Below are positions 27,213 through 36,795 of a DNA stretch of 64,000 nt, piece after piece. Each line of letters begins with the position of its first letter. Position 1 is the first letter of the stretch. A program made the translations under genes and the position numbers. The notes beneath the pieces were generated by a model. It did no database searches, was not told the DNA's origin, and was given only the letters and a program-made list of their open reading frames with translations. Source of the stretch: Pseudomonas oryzicola (GTDB taxonomy: Bacteria; Pseudomonadota; Gammaproteobacteria; Pseudomonadales; Pseudomonadaceae); NCBI RefSeq assembly GCF_014269185.2, contig NZ_JABWRZ020000001.1:2133001-2197000 (forward strand), read 5' to 3'.

Positions 27213-28703
27213 ATGCAGCAGAGCAGATCGGAAGTGGTCGAGCAGGATGGCCTGTTCGAGCTGGCCGAGGGCCGCGATGTCCTCGACAGCCCACGCTACA
27301 ACCACGATATCGCCCCGACCAAGGTGCACCAGCGCACCTGGAACAAATGGCACATCACCGCCCTGTGGGTGGGCATGTCCATCTGCGTACCCACCTATAC
27401 CCTTGGCGGCGTGCTCACCGCCTACTTCGGCCTCAGCGTCGGCGAGGCCCTGCTGGCGATCCTGCTGGCCAACCTGATCGTGCTGATCCCGCTCACCCTC
27501 AACGCCTTTCCCGGCACCAAGTACGGCATCCCGTTCCCGGTACTGCTGCGCTCGTCGTTCGGCATCCTCGGCTCCAACGTACCGTGCCTGATCCGGGCAG
27601 TGGTCGCCTGTGGCTGGTTCGGCATCCAGACCCTGTTCGGTGGCCTGGCCATTCACCTTTTTCTTGGCTCGGTATTCGACGGCTGGAAAGCCTTGGGCGG
27701 TACCGGCGAGGTGATCGGCTTCATGATCTTCTGGTGCCTGAACCTGTGGGTAGTGCTGCGCGGCGCCGAGTCGATCAAATGGCTGGAAACGCTGTCGGCG
27801 CCGCTGCTGGTGGCGGTGGGCGTCGGCCTGTTGCTCTGGGCCCTGCCGCACATGTCGATGACCGAACTGCTGGCGCAGCCAGCCAAGCGCCCGGCGGGCG
27901 CGAGCGTGCTCGGTTACTTCTGCGCCGGGCTTACCGCCATGGTCGGCTTCTGGGCCACGCTGTCGCTGAACATCCCCGACTTCAGCCGCTACGCCCGCAG
28001 CCAGAAGGACCAGATTCTCGGGCAGATCTTCGGCCTGCCGCTGACCATGTTCCTGTTCGCCGCCCTGGGCGTGGTGCTGACCGCCGCTTCGGCGTCGCTG
28101 GTAGGCGAGACCGTGGCCGACCCGGTCAGCCTGATCGGCAAGATTCACAGCCCGTTCTGGGTGGCCTTGGCCATGGCCTTGATCGTGATCGCCACGCTAT
28201 CGACCAACACCGCGGCGAACATCGTGTCGCCGACCAACGACTTCCAGAACATCGCCCCGCGCCTGATCGGGCGCAGCCGCGCGGTGTGGCTGACCGGCTT
28301 CATCGGCCTGGCGCTGATGGCCCATGAGTTGCTCAAGAAGCTGGGCTGGATCGTCTCCGACCTGAGCCTGGAAAGTGTGTATTCCAACTGGCTGCTGGGC
28401 TATTCCAGCTTGCTGGGGCCGATCGCCGGGATCATGGTGGTGGACTACTTCCTGGTCCGCCGGCAGCAGCTGGACCTGGCCGGCTTGTACCGCGACGACG
28501 TGTACCCGGCCTGGAACTGGCCTGGTTTTGCCGCCTTTGCATTGCCGGTGGCGTTGACGGTTGTGGCTATCGGCAACAGCCATTTCAGCTGGTTCTACGA
28601 CTACGGCTGGTTCACCGGCTCGCTGCTGGGTGGGGGGCTGTATTACCTGTTCGCCGGTGTGGTTGCGCGTAGCCCGGCGCGGGTGGCCAAGCCCTTGCCC
28701 TGA
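27213..28703 (+). CDS. NCS1-family nucleobase/hydantoin permease
   Basis: This 496-aa membrane transporter probably imports uracil, thymine or a dihydropyrimidine/hydantoin by cation symport. It shows about 12 hydrophobic helices, beginning ITALWVGMSICVPTYTLGGVL, and NCS1 signatures NAFPGTKYGIPFPVLLRSSFG and NIPDFSRYARS. I choose ATG 27213, with GGAGAAG six bases upstream, over the ATG 13 codons earlier. It is followed after 38 bases by the ureidopropionase gene and lies opposite the hydA operon, so uptake and breakdown are probably controlled together. Confidence 0.9.
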   Translation: MQQSRSEVVEQDGLFELAEGRDVLDSPRYNHDIAPTKVHQRTWNKWHITALWVGMSICVPTYTLGGVLTAYFGLSVGEALLAILLANLIVLIPLTLNAFPGTKYGIPFPVLLRSSFGILGSNVPCLIRAVVACGWFGIQTLFGGLAIHLFLGSVFDGWKALGGTGEVIGFMIFWCLNLWVVLRGAESIKWLETLSAPLLVAVGVGLLLWALPHMSMTELLAQPAKRPAGASVLGYFCAGLTAMVGFWATLSLNIPDFSRYARSQKDQILGQIFGLPLTMFLFAALGVVLTAASASLVGETVADPVSLIGKIHSPFWVALAMALIVIATLSTNTAANIVSPTNDFQNIAPRLIGRSRAVWLTGFIGLALMAHELLKKLGWIVSDLSLESVYSNWLLGYSSLLGPIAGIMVVDYFLVRRQQLDLAGLYRDDVYPAWNWPGFAAFALPVALTVVAIGNSHFSWFYDYGWFTGSLLGGGLYYLFAGVVARSPARVAKPLP

Positions 28704-28741
28704 GACCGCACAGACAACCGGAAAGCCTGAAGGAGAAGCCC

Positions 28742-30025
28742 GTGACCCCAGTCCAAGAAATCCTGAACACCACCGCCCGGCACATCGACAGCGCCCGCCT
28801 GTGGCAATCGCTGATGGACCTGGCGCGCCTCGGTGCCACTGCCAAGGGCGGTGTCTGCCGCCTGGCCCTGACCGACCTTGACCGCCAGGCCCGCGACCTG
28901 TTCGTGCAATGGTGTGAAGCCGCCGGCTGTACGGTGAGCATCGACGCCGTCGGCAATATCTTCGCCCGGCGCCCTGGGCGTAACCCCAAGCTGCCACCGG
29001 TGATGTCCGGCAGCCATATCGACACCCAGCCCACCGGTGGCAAGTTCGACGGCTGCTTTGGGGTCATGGCAGGGCTGGAGGTGATCCGTACCCTCAACGA
29101 CCTGGGCGTGGAAACCGAAGCACCGCTGGAGGTGGTGGTGTGGACCAACGAGGAGGGCTCGCGCTTTGCCCCGTGCATGATGGGTTCAGGCGTATTCGCC
29201 GGCAAGTTCACCCTGGAGGAAACCCTGGCCAAGCGTGATGCCCAGGGTGTCAGCGTCGGCGAGGCGTTGAACGCCATCGGCTATGCCGGCCCGCGCGCGG
29301 TGCAGGGCCACCCGGTGGGGGCCTATTTCGAAGCGCACATCGAGCAAGGGCCGATCCTGGAAGGCCAGGCCAAGACCATCGGCGTGGTGCTGGGCGCCCT
29401 TGGCCAGAAGTGGTTCGACCTGACCCTGCGCGGCGTCGAAGCCCATGCCGGGCCGACACCCATGCACCTGCGCAAGGACGCCCTGGTCGGCGCCGCCGCC
29501 GTGGTCGAAGCGCTCAACCGCACCGCTCTCGGCCACCAGCCGCATGCCTGTGGCACGGTGGGTTGCCTGCAGGCCTACCCTGGCTCGCGCAACGTGATCC
29601 CCGGCGAGGTGCGCATGACCCTGGACTTCCGCCACCTGGAAGGTGAGCAACTGGATGCGATGATCAGTGAAGTGCGTGCGGTGATCGAGGCGACCTGTGT
29701 CAGGCACGGCTTGAGCCACACACTGGTGCCGACGGCTGACTTCCCGGCGCTGTACTTCGACAAAGGCTGTGTCGAGGCCGTGCGCGAATCGGCCAAGGCG
29801 CTGGGCCTGCCGCACATGGACATCGTCAGCGGGGCCGGGCACGACGCGATCTTCCTTGCCGAAATGGGGCCGGCGGGGATGATTTTCGTGCCGTGCGAAA
29901 ACGGCATCAGCCATAACGAAATCGAGAATGCCACCCCCGAGGACCTGGCGGCGGGCTGCGCGGTGTTGCTGCGGGCGATGCTGGCGGCGTCGGAGGCGAT
30001 CGCCAGCGGGCGCCTGGCGGCTTAG
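28742..30025 (+). CDS. Beta-ureidopropionase / N-carbamoyl amino acid amidohydrolase (M20)
   Basis: This 427-aa Zn-dependent hydrolase removes the carbamoyl group from N-carbamoyl-beta-alanine or its methyl homologue, giving beta-amino acid, CO2 and ammonia. It is the last reductive pyrimidine step. M20 metal motifs are GSHIDTQPTGGKFDG (His, Asp) and TNEEGSRF (Glu), then HIEQGPILE, and a late AGHDAIFLA. Start is GTG 28742 with AAGGAG eight to nine bases before. It is co-oriented with the permease. Related enzymes act on carbamoyl-alpha-amino acids, but the context favours the pyrimidine role. Confidence 0.92.
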   Translation: MTPVQEILNTTARHIDSARLWQSLMDLARLGATAKGGVCRLALTDLDRQARDLFVQWCEAAGCTVSIDAVGNIFARRPGRNPKLPPVMSGSHIDTQPTGGKFDGCFGVMAGLEVIRTLNDLGVETEAPLEVVVWTNEEGSRFAPCMMGSGVFAGKFTLEETLAKRDAQGVSVGEALNAIGYAGPRAVQGHPVGAYFEAHIEQGPILEGQAKTIGVVLGALGQKWFDLTLRGVEAHAGPTPMHLRKDALVGAAAVVEALNRTALGHQPHACGTVGCLQAYPGSRNVIPGEVRMTLDFRHLEGEQLDAMISEVRAVIEATCVRHGLSHTLVPTADFPALYFDKGCVEAVRESAKALGLPHMDIVSGAGHDAIFLAEMGPAGMIFVPCENGISHNEIENATPEDLAAGCAVLLRAMLAASEAIASGRLAA

Positions 30026-30061
30026 CGGCGCCGCTCCTGCAGGGGCGTGTTGCCAGTGAAG

Positions 30062-31021
30062 TCATTCGCTCGGTTCAAGACTGCCATCGCGCCCGATGTG
30101 GTAGCGCTGCAGGTCCTGCGCCAGGGTCAGATGGCCACTGTAATGAGCGAGGGCTTCCTCGCGCATATCGACGATGCTCGGGCTGCGCCGTGGGTCGTGC
30201 TGGTAGCGCGCGCTGAAGTGCGTCAGCACCAGGTTGCGCACACCTGCGGCCTCGGCAAAGCGCGCCACCGCGGCTGCGGTGCTGTGGCCGAAGGTGACCC
30301 CGGTACGTTCGACCACCGCCTGGGTGAACGTGGCTTCGTGCACCAGCACGTCCGCATCCTGCGCGGCATCGGCCAACAGTTCGGGGTTGTCGTTGTCGCC
30401 GCAGACGATCACCCGCCGTGGCGGGCGGGAGGGGCGCAAGTAATCACGGCCGTGCAGCAGTCGGCCTTCATGTTCCACCGTCAGGCCCTTGGCCAGCTCG
30501 CCCCACAGCGGGCCGCGGGGGATGCCTTCGGCTTCCAGGCGCGGGGTATCCAGGCGCGGTTCGGGGTTGAGTTCGGTGAACACGAAGCCGACGCTAGGTA
30601 CCCGGTGCGACAGCTGCACGGTTGCCACGTGCATGGCGTCATTGCGCCATTCCGTCAGCGCCTCCACGGCCTGCAGGCGCAGTTCGAACGGCAGGTAGGT
30701 GTCGCTGGCCCGCAGTCCCTGGCGTAGCCACTCGTGCAATGCGCGCGGCAGTATCAGCTCCAGCGGCTGGGTACGCCCACTCATGCCGGCGCTGGCCAGC
30801 AGGCCTGGCAAGCCGAAGCAGTGGTCGCCATGCACGTGGGTGATGAAGATCGCCCGCAGGTCGCGGATCGAAAGCGGCGTATGCAGCAACTGGTGCTGGG
30901 TGCCTTCGCCACAGTCGACCAGGTACCAGTGGCTGCCGGTGGCTTCGATCACGGCCGTGGCGCTGACATTGCGTACCTTGGTTGGCACCCCGGCGGAGGT
31001 GCCGAGGAACAGCAGATCCAT
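30062..31021 (-). CDS. rnz: Ribonuclease Z-type metallo-beta-lactamase fold nuclease
   Basis: This 319-aa enzyme matures tRNA 3' ends or acts as a related RNase BN-type nuclease. It begins [21 protein letters not shown], has the metal motif [13 protein letters not shown] near residue 61, a mid-protein VHEATF, and the late [17 protein letters not shown] and LTHFSARY motifs typical of the RNase Z family. The length is that of the bacterial single-domain enzyme. It converges on the ureidopropionase gene with only 36 bases between stops. Confidence 0.92.
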   Translation of the reverse strand: MDLLFLGTSAGVPTKVRNVSATAVIEATGSHWYLVDCGEGTQHQLLHTPLSIRDLRAIFITHVHGDHCFGLPGLLASAGMSGRTQPLELILPRALHEWLRQGLRASDTYLPFELRLQAVEALTEWRNDAMHVATVQLSHRVPSVGFVFTELNPEPRLDTPRLEAEGIPRGPLWGELAKGLTVEHEGRLLHGRDYLRPSRPPRRVIVCGDNDNPELLADAAQDADVLVHEATFTQAVVERTGVTFGHSTAAAVARFAEAAGVRNLVLTHFSARYQHDPRRSPSIVDMREEALAHYSGHLTLAQDLQRYHIGRDGSLEPSE

Positions 31022-31072
31022 TACAACTCCTTGGTATTGCCCAAACCTGGGCGGCCAAGCCGCCCCATGGTT

Positions 31073-31633
31073 TCAGTTGGTCGCATCGGCATCCGCCTGG
31101 CGCCAGATCAGTTCGCTGGTGTCATAGCCCTGCTCCCGAGCGATATCCAGCAGCTGGTCTCGCGTCTGGTCCGGGATGGCCGGTGTGCGGGACAGCAGCC
31201 ACAGGTACTCACGGTTGGGGTGGCCGACCAGGGCCACGCGGTAGTCCTTGTCGTGGTACAACACCCAGTACTCGCCCTTGGTCAGGCCGGGTGCCAGGCG
31301 GCTGAACCAGTTGTCGAAGCGCACCCAGAGTTTGTCGGTACTACCCGGTTGCTGGGCTTCGGCGATGCCCTTGGCTTCATTCCACTGGCCGTCCTTTTCC
31401 CGGCAGCGGTTGGCCACGTCGATGCGGCCGTCCGCGCGCAGGCCATAGTGTGCCTCGGACTGCACGCAGTTGCGTTGGAAGAACATCGGCAACCGCGCCA
31501 GTTCGTACCAGGTACCCTGGTAGCGTTGCAGGTCGACCTGCTGGGTACGCGGCGGCGCCGGGTGATCGTTGCCGGCGCAGCCGAGCAGGGCCAGGGTCAG
31601 GCAGGAAAGCAGCAGCGGGGTGCGTAGCGCCAT
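31073..31633 (-). CDS. blc: Outer-membrane lipocalin (Blc-like lipoprotein)
   Basis: This 186-aa protein has a signal peptide ending in a lipobox (LALLGC, Cys19), so it is a lipoprotein. The lipocalin barrel shows the conserved GTWYELARLPMFFQ near residue 40, then VDVANRC-like IDVANRCREKDG, WVRFDNWF and YWVLYHDKDYRVALVGHPNREYLWLLSR. Family members bind lysophospholipids and help envelope maintenance. AAGGAG lies seven bases before ATG 31633. It is 51 bases upstream of rnz on the same strand and may be co-transcribed. Confidence 0.92.
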   Translation of the reverse strand: MALRTPLLLSCLTLALLGCAGNDHPAPPRTQQVDLQRYQGTWYELARLPMFFQRNCVQSEAHYGLRADGRIDVANRCREKDGQWNEAKGIAEAQQPGSTDKLWVRFDNWFSRLAPGLTKGEYWVLYHDKDYRVALVGHPNREYLWLLSRTPAIPDQTRDQLLDIAREQGYDTSELIWRQADADATN

Positions 31634-31713
31634 GGTCGAGCTCCTTGCGGTGGATGGGGCTTACCTGTGTTTCGATGCGGGCGCGCGGCAAAAGTTGTAC
31701 AGGATCGTGCTTT

Positions 31714-32328
31714 TCAGAACGAGCCGGTCTGCACGTCGCCGGCGCGCACGTAGCGGGCGATGATTACACCCTTTGGCGAAACCTGCGAGTGCTCCAGGGT
31801 GAAGGCCGCCGCTGCCGCATCGTCGCTGAACAGGCGTTTGCCATGGCCAAGCAGCAATGGGTGGATGAGCAACTGCAGTTCATCGACCAGGCCTGCCGCC
31901 AGCAGTTGCTGCACCAGTTCACTGCTGCCCTGGGTCAGCAGGTTGGCACCGTCCTGTTGTTTCAGCGCCCGCACCGCTGCGCTGATGTCCGCACCCAGGG
32001 CATGGCTGTTGTGCCAGGTGAGGGTAGCCGGGGTGTGGGTGGCCACATGCTTGGGCACGCTGTTGAACAGGTTGGCGATGGAGAAGTCTTCCGAACTGCC
32101 GTCCACCTTCGGCCAGTAAGCGGCGAAGATGTCGTAGGTACGCCGGCCCAGCAGCAGCTCGAAGGGCTGGCTGAACAAAGCCTGCATGGCCTGGCCGAAG
32201 ACTTCCTCGGCGTAGGGCACGATCCAGCCGCCGTAGGTAAAACCACCGCTGGTGTCTTCCTGCGGGCCGCCGGGGGCCTGCATGACGCCGTCGAGGCTGA
32301 TGAACGCGGCTACGATGAGTTTGCGCAT
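31714..32328 (-). CDS. Dihydrofolate reductase / RibD C-terminal-like protein
   Basis: This 204-aa protein has the RibD_C fold: RKLIVAAFISLDGVMQAPGG at the start, LLLGRRTYDIFAAYWP, then GSSELVQQLLAAGLVDELQLLIHPLLLGHGKRLF. Such proteins (YyaP/YwjB type) bind NADPH and are usually of unknown substrate. They are not the essential FolA. AGGAGAG lies before ATG 32328, preferred over the ATG 13 codons upstream. It lies 80 bases from the lipocalin gene, same strand. Confidence 0.88.
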   Translation of the reverse strand: MRKLIVAAFISLDGVMQAPGGPQEDTSGGFTYGGWIVPYAEEVFGQAMQALFSQPFELLLGRRTYDIFAAYWPKVDGSSEDFSIANLFNSVPKHVATHTPATLTWHNSHALGADISAAVRALKQQDGANLLTQGSSELVQQLLAAGLVDELQLLIHPLLLGHGKRLFSDDAAAAAFTLEHSQVSPKGVIIARYVRAGDVQTGSF

Positions 32329-32428
32329 GGGGACTCTCCTGTTGGCAGCCGGGGTGGCTGCGGGCATGGGATAGTCGAATGGCAGGCAGCAGAATCGACA
32401 GAGGCTTGTGCTGCCTCTGCACTGCCTC

Positions 32429-32496
32429 TATCGCCGGCCAGCCAGCACCCACAGGTATTGCACGCCGCGCCTGTGGGCACTGGCTGGCCGGCGATA
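32429..32496. repeat. REP-type long hairpin downstream of nhaB
   Basis: A 27-base arm (32429-32455) pairs with 32470-32496 with only two mismatches, around a 14-base loop. It starts 19 bases after the nhaB stop and ends the nhaB transcript region. There is no T-tract, so it is probably a REP doublet rather than a classical terminator. Confidence 0.75.
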
Positions 32497-32514
32497 GGGC
32501 CAGTGCAGGCTACA

Positions 32515-34017
32515 TCACAGCCAGAAGGTTACCGCCCACCAGCCCAGGCCACCCATCACCACGGTGTAGGGCAACGCCATCCATACCATGCGCCCATACG
32601 ACAGCCGGACCAGCGGCGCGATGGCCGAGGTCAGCAGGAACAGGAACGCGGCCTGCCCGTTCGGGGTCGCCACGCTGGGCAGGTTGGTGCCGGTGTTGAT
32701 CGCCACGGCCAAGGTCTCGAAATGCTCGCGGCTCATGCCGCCATTGAGAAACGCCTGCTTCACTTCGGTGATGTAGATGGTGGCGACGAACACGTTGTCG
32801 CTGATCGCCGAAAGCAAACCGTTGGCCAGGTACAACATGCCCGGCTGCTGCTCGGCCGGTAGTCCCAGTACCCAGGTGATCAGCGGGGCGAACAGCTGCT
32901 GCTGGTGAATCACCGCGACAACGGCGAAGAACACCACCAGCAGCGCGGTGAACGGCATAGCGTCCTGGAAGGCACGGCCCAGGCGGTGTTCGTCGGTGAT
33001 GCCGGTGAATGCCGTGATCAGCACGATCACCATCAGGCCGATCAGGCCGACTTCGGCAACGTGCAACCCCAGGCAGACGATCAGGATCAGCGCGGCGAGC
33101 CCCTGCACCCACAGCGCGATGCGCTGGGCCTGGGTGCGTGCGGCGTCGTCCTCGGCGGCGTAGGCGGCCAGTACCTGGCGCACCGGCTCGGGCATCAGCG
33201 TGCCATAACCGAACAGGCGCAGTTTCTCCAGCAGCACGCAGGTCAGCAGGCCGGCACCCAGCACCGGCAACGACACCGGCGCCACCTTCAGGAAGAAATC
33301 GGCAAAGTGCCAGCCCATCTCGTGGCCGATCAGCAGGTTCTGCGGTTCGCCGACCAGGGTGCACACCCCGCCCAGGGCGGTCCCCACCGCGCCATGCATC
33401 AACAGGCTGCGCAGGAAGGCGCGGAACTGGTCGAGGTCTTCACGGTGCAGTGCCGCGACCTGCTGGTCGCTGTCGAGCGCACCGTCCTCGCGCGGGTTGG
33501 CCCCGGAGGCTACACGGTGGTACACCGCATAGAAGCCGACCGCGGCACTGATGATCACGGCGGTCACGGTCAGCGCATCGAGAAACGCCGAAAGGAATGC
33601 CGACAGCACGCAGAACAGCAACGCCAGAATGGCCTTCGAGCGTACCCCGAGGAGGATGCGCGAAAACAGGAACAGCAGCAGTTCCTTCATGAAGTGGATA
33701 CCCGCGACCATGAACATCAGCAACAGGATGACCGGGAAGTTGTGCTGCAACTCTTCATACAGCGCTTGCGGGGTGGTCATCTGCAACAGCAGGGCTTCGA
33801 TCAGCAGCAGGCCGCCGGGCATCAGCGGGTAGCATTTCAGGGCCATGCCGAGGGTGAAGATGAACTCAAGCACCAGTGCCCAGCCGGCGGCGGCCGGGCC
33901 AAGGCTGACCAGCAGCAGCGGGTTGAGGACCAGGAACAGGCAGATGACCGCCTTGTACCAAAGCGGCGACTGGCCCATGAAGCTGTGGGCGAGGGCGCCA
34001 GTCAGGGAGCGCGACAT
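32515..34017 (-). CDS. nhaB: Na+/H+ antiporter NhaB
   Basis: NhaB (500 aa) expels sodium in exchange for protons at the inner membrane, for salt and alkaline tolerance. It has about 12 hydrophobic helices. Characteristic sections are [62 protein letters not shown] and [23 protein letters not shown]. The full family length is present. It stands alone, with 150 bases to the divergent isomerase gene and a REP hairpin after it. Confidence 0.95.
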   Translation of the reverse strand: MSRSLTGALAHSFMGQSPLWYKAVICLFLVLNPLLLVSLGPAAAGWALVLEFIFTLGMALKCYPLMPGGLLLIEALLLQMTTPQALYEELQHNFPVILLLMFMVAGIHFMKELLLFLFSRILLGVRSKAILALLFCVLSAFLSAFLDALTVTAVIISAAVGFYAVYHRVASGANPREDGALDSDQQVAALHREDLDQFRAFLRSLLMHGAVGTALGGVCTLVGEPQNLLIGHEMGWHFADFFLKVAPVSLPVLGAGLLTCVLLEKLRLFGYGTLMPEPVRQVLAAYAAEDDAARTQAQRIALWVQGLAALILIVCLGLHVAEVGLIGLMVIVLITAFTGITDEHRLGRAFQDAMPFTALLVVFFAVVAVIHQQQLFAPLITWVLGLPAEQQPGMLYLANGLLSAISDNVFVATIYITEVKQAFLNGGMSREHFETLAVAINTGTNLPSVATPNGQAAFLFLLTSAIAPLVRLSYGRMVWMALPYTVVMGGLGWWAVTFWL

Positions 34018-34167
34018 GAATATGTTTCCTTATGATTCGGCGATGGCGAACGGTGCCGCATCAGCGCGCCTTAGGCAAGGCATACAGTCCCGTTTTTGGC
34101 ACAAGTGCGGCCATCGGGCTGGGTTACCATCCGTGGCACGAACCTTTTACTACCAGGAGTGCCGTCC

Positions 34168-34980
34168 GTGACCGAGTACAGCGCATTCAAGGTCGAATTG
34201 ACCGACAGCATTGCCCACGTCCAAATCAACCGCCCGGAGAAGGTCAATGCAATGAACGCCGCCTTCTGGGAAGAGATCATCGACATCTTCCGGTGGGTCG
34301 ACGATACCGACGCGGTGCGGGTAGTGGTGCTCAGCGGTGCCGGCAAGCATTTTTCCGCGGGCATCGACCTGATGATGCTGGCCTCGCTGGCGGGGCAGAT
34401 GGGCAAGGATGTCGGCCGCAACGCGCGCTTCCTGCGCAGCACCATCCTGCGCCTGCAGGCCTCGTTCAATGCCGTGGACAAGTGCCGCAAGCCGGTGCTG
34501 GCCGCCGTGCAAGGCTATTGCATTGGCGGCGCCATCGACCTCATCGCGGCCTGCGACATGCGTTACTGCAGCAGCGACGCGCAATTTTCGATCAAGGAGA
34601 TCGACATGGGCATGGCCGCCGATGTCGGCACACTGCAACGTTTGCCTCGTATCATTGGTGACGGCATGATGCGTGAGCTGGCCTACACCGGGCGCCATGT
34701 GGAGGCTGAAGAGGCACTGCGCATCGGCCTGGTCAACCGGGTCCATGACGATCAGGCCGCACTGCTGGACGGGGTCTTTGCCATCGCCCGCGAGATTGCC
34801 GCAAAATCACCGATTGCCGTGGCCGGCACCAAGCAAATGCTCAGCTACATGCGTGACCACCGCATTGACGATGGCCTGGAATACATTGCCACCTGGAATG
34901 CCGCGATGCTGCAGTCCGAAGACCTGCGCGTGGCCGTGGCGGCGCACATGAGCAAACAGAAACCGACGTTCGCCGACTGA
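34168..34980 (+). CDS. Crotonase family, probable delta3,5-delta2,4-dienoyl-CoA isomerase
   Basis: This 270-aa crotonase has the oxyanion-hole segments HFSAGIDLMML and QGYCIGGAIDLIAACDMRYCS. The stretch FSIKEIDMGMAADVGTLQRLP is the mark of ECH1-type dienoyl-CoA isomerases, with Glu and Asp in the KEID and AADVG positions. It should move double bonds during beta-oxidation of unsaturated fatty acids with odd-position bonds. The usual label would be enoyl-CoA hydratase. Start is GTG 34168 with AGGAG nine bases upstream rather than the ATG 24 codons earlier. Confidence 0.85.
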   Translation: MTEYSAFKVELTDSIAHVQINRPEKVNAMNAAFWEEIIDIFRWVDDTDAVRVVVLSGAGKHFSAGIDLMMLASLAGQMGKDVGRNARFLRSTILRLQASFNAVDKCRKPVLAAVQGYCIGGAIDLIAACDMRYCSSDAQFSIKEIDMGMAADVGTLQRLPRIIGDGMMRELAYTGRHVEAEEALRIGLVNRVHDDQAALLDGVFAIAREIAAKSPIAVAGTKQMLSYMRDHRIDDGLEYIATWNAAMLQSEDLRVAVAAHMSKQKPTFAD

Positions 34981-35016
34981 TCAGGCCGGGGGACGCGCAG
35001 TAAAGGATCCTCCGAC

Positions 35017-35847
35017 ATGTCAGCACGCTGGACTACCGCAGTACTCGACCCGCAGATCACCGGGGGCCTGGCCGTCGCCCGCAGCCCTGAAGGGTTCCTG
35101 GTGGACGCCAATGGCGCGCTGTTTTCCCGCGACTGGCTCAAGCGCCAGGACCTGGATGTGCTGTGCGAGCACGGTATCGGCCACTTCGATGGCCGGCCAG
35201 TGTTCCTGCTGGAGCTGCGTAGCGCCAGCGAGGTGCCCGGCTGTACCTGGCGCGGCCTGCGCACGTTCATGCTCGATGGCGACTTCGACACCTACAAGGT
35301 GCTCGGCTACGCCGCTCAGATCGGCACCTGGGCCCGCGAGCATCGCTTCTGTGGCAGTTGCGGCCAGGCGATGACGCAGATCCGCTGGGAACGGGCGATG
35401 TACTGCCAGCCCTGCGACCTGCGCAGCTACCCGCGCATTTCGCCGAGCATGATCGTGCTGGTGACCCGTGGTGACGAGATCCTGCTGGCGCGCTCGCCGC
35501 GCTTTGTCAGCGGGGTGTACAGCACCCTGGCAGGCTTCGCCGAACCGGGTGAGTCGGCGGAGGATTGCCTGGTGCGCGAAGTGCGTGAGGAAGTGGCGGT
35601 GGAGGTGCAGAACATCCAGTACGTGGGCAGCCAGTGCTGGCCGTTCCCGCATTCGATGATGCTGGGCTTCCATGCCGAATACGCCGGGGGCGATATCGTC
35701 ATGCAGCCGGACGAGATCGAGGACGCCAGGTGGTTCAGCGTACACGACCTGCCGCCACTGCCGGCCGGGCGCTCCATCGCCCGCTACCTGATCGACCTCT
35801 ACGTTGCGCGTCGCTTAGGCCTGCCCGAACCAGTGCTGCCACGCTAG
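35017..35847 (+). CDS. nudC: NAD(H) pyrophosphatase / RNA deNADding enzyme
   Basis: NudC (276 aa) hydrolyses NADH and removes NAD caps from RNA. A four-Cys zinc site is visible (CGSCGQ and [11 protein letters not shown], about residues 113-133), followed by the Nudix box [25 protein letters not shown] and the NudC-type [14 protein letters not shown]. Full family length. It begins 36 bases after the isomerase gene. Its last 33 bases overlap the 3' end of the convergent TSUP gene. Confidence 0.94.
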   Translation: MSARWTTAVLDPQITGGLAVARSPEGFLVDANGALFSRDWLKRQDLDVLCEHGIGHFDGRPVFLLELRSASEVPGCTWRGLRTFMLDGDFDTYKVLGYAAQIGTWAREHRFCGSCGQAMTQIRWERAMYCQPCDLRSYPRISPSMIVLVTRGDEILLARSPRFVSGVYSTLAGFAEPGESAEDCLVREVREEVAVEVQNIQYVGSQCWPFPHSMMLGFHAEYAGGDIVMQPDEIEDARWFSVHDLPPLPAGRSIARYLIDLYVARRLGLPEPVLPR

Positions 35848-36594
35848 GCGCACGGTCAAGGCCAGCACCACGGTGATGAACACCGGGCGGATGAACTTGC
35901 TGCCGCCACTGATCGCCGTGCGTGCGCCGAAGAAGGCACCCACCATCACCGACAGGCCCATGCACAGCCCGACGATGTAATCTACCTGCCCGGAAATGAT
36001 GAACACCGTCAGCGCCGCGATGTTGCTGACGAAGTTCATGCTGCGCGCCACACCGCTGGCGCGCACCAGGTCGATGGGGTACAGCAGCAGGGTGCTGACG
36101 GTCCAGAATGCCCCGGTACCCGGGCCGGCCACGCCGTCATAGAAGCCCAGGGTGAAGCCTTGTGGCAGCTGCCATTTCTTCCTGATGGGGGCGTCGGCAT
36201 CGAGCGGCGCCTTGGGCGTGCCGCCGAACAGCAGGTAGACGCCACAGGCGAACACGATCACCGGCAGCATCTTGTTCAGCCATTCGGCCGGCATGTAGTG
36301 GGCAACCACTGCGCCGAGCAGCGCGCCGACCAGGGTGGCGAACAATGCCGGGCGCCATTGCGCAGGGTGGAACAGCTTGCGTTTGTAGTAGGTGAAACCT
36401 GCCGTCGCCGAGCCGAATGTGGAACTGAGCTTGTTGGTGCCCAGCACCAGATGTGGCGGCATGCCGGCGGTGAGCAGCGCCGGGGTGGTGAGCAGGCCAC
36501 CGCCGCCGGCGATGGCATCGATGAAACCGGCAACGAAGGCAACCAGCGCCAGGATCAGCAGGGTGAGTGGTTCTACGGTGAGTTCGAAGGGCAT
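35815..36594 (-). CDS. TSUP (TauE/SafE) family permease
   Basis: This 259-aa inner-membrane protein has 7-8 hydrophobic helices and the family's glycine-rich repeats: [22 protein letters not shown] near residue 20 and [15 protein letters not shown] near 150, with [21 protein letters not shown] between. Relatives export sulfite, sulfonates or related anions; the substrate here cannot be read from context. Its tail overlaps nudC on the other strand by 33 bases, so the two mRNAs are complementary at their ends. Confidence 0.9.
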   Translation of the reverse strand: MPFELTVEPLTLLILALVAFVAGFIDAIAGGGGLLTTPALLTAGMPPHLVLGTNKLSSTFGSATAGFTYYKRKLFHPAQWRPALFATLVGALLGAVVAHYMPAEWLNKMLPVIVFACGVYLLFGGTPKAPLDADAPIRKKWQLPQGFTLGFYDGVAGPGTGAFWTVSTLLLYPIDLVRASGVARSMNFVSNIAALTVFIISGQVDYIVGLCMGLSVMVGAFFGARTAISGGSKFIRPVFITVVLALTVRLAWQHWFGQA

Positions 36595-36677
36595 GGTTTC
36601 TTGGCAGGCAGGGAGGCAAGGGGCGGCAAAGGGCCGCGCTAGAAGGGAAACATGTTAATCCTGAGGGGTATGGGTTG

Positions 36678-36786
36678 CCAGTGCCGGCCCTTTCGCGGGT
36701 AAACCCGCTCCCACAGGTTACATGCACATTTCAAGACCTGTGCAGTACCTGTGGGAGCGGGTTTACCCGCGAAGAGGTCGGTGCAG
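36678..36786. repeat. REP inverted pair
   Basis: Two near-identical pseudomonad REP units face each other. Arms 'CGGGTAAACCCGCTCCCACAGG' type (near 36697-36716) and its reverse complement (near 36748-36771) are each flanked by a 'TGCCGG/CGGTGCA' type edge. They lie between the TSUP start and the alpha/beta hydrolase stop. Confidence 0.85.
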
Positions 36787-36795
36787 GCGATCACA

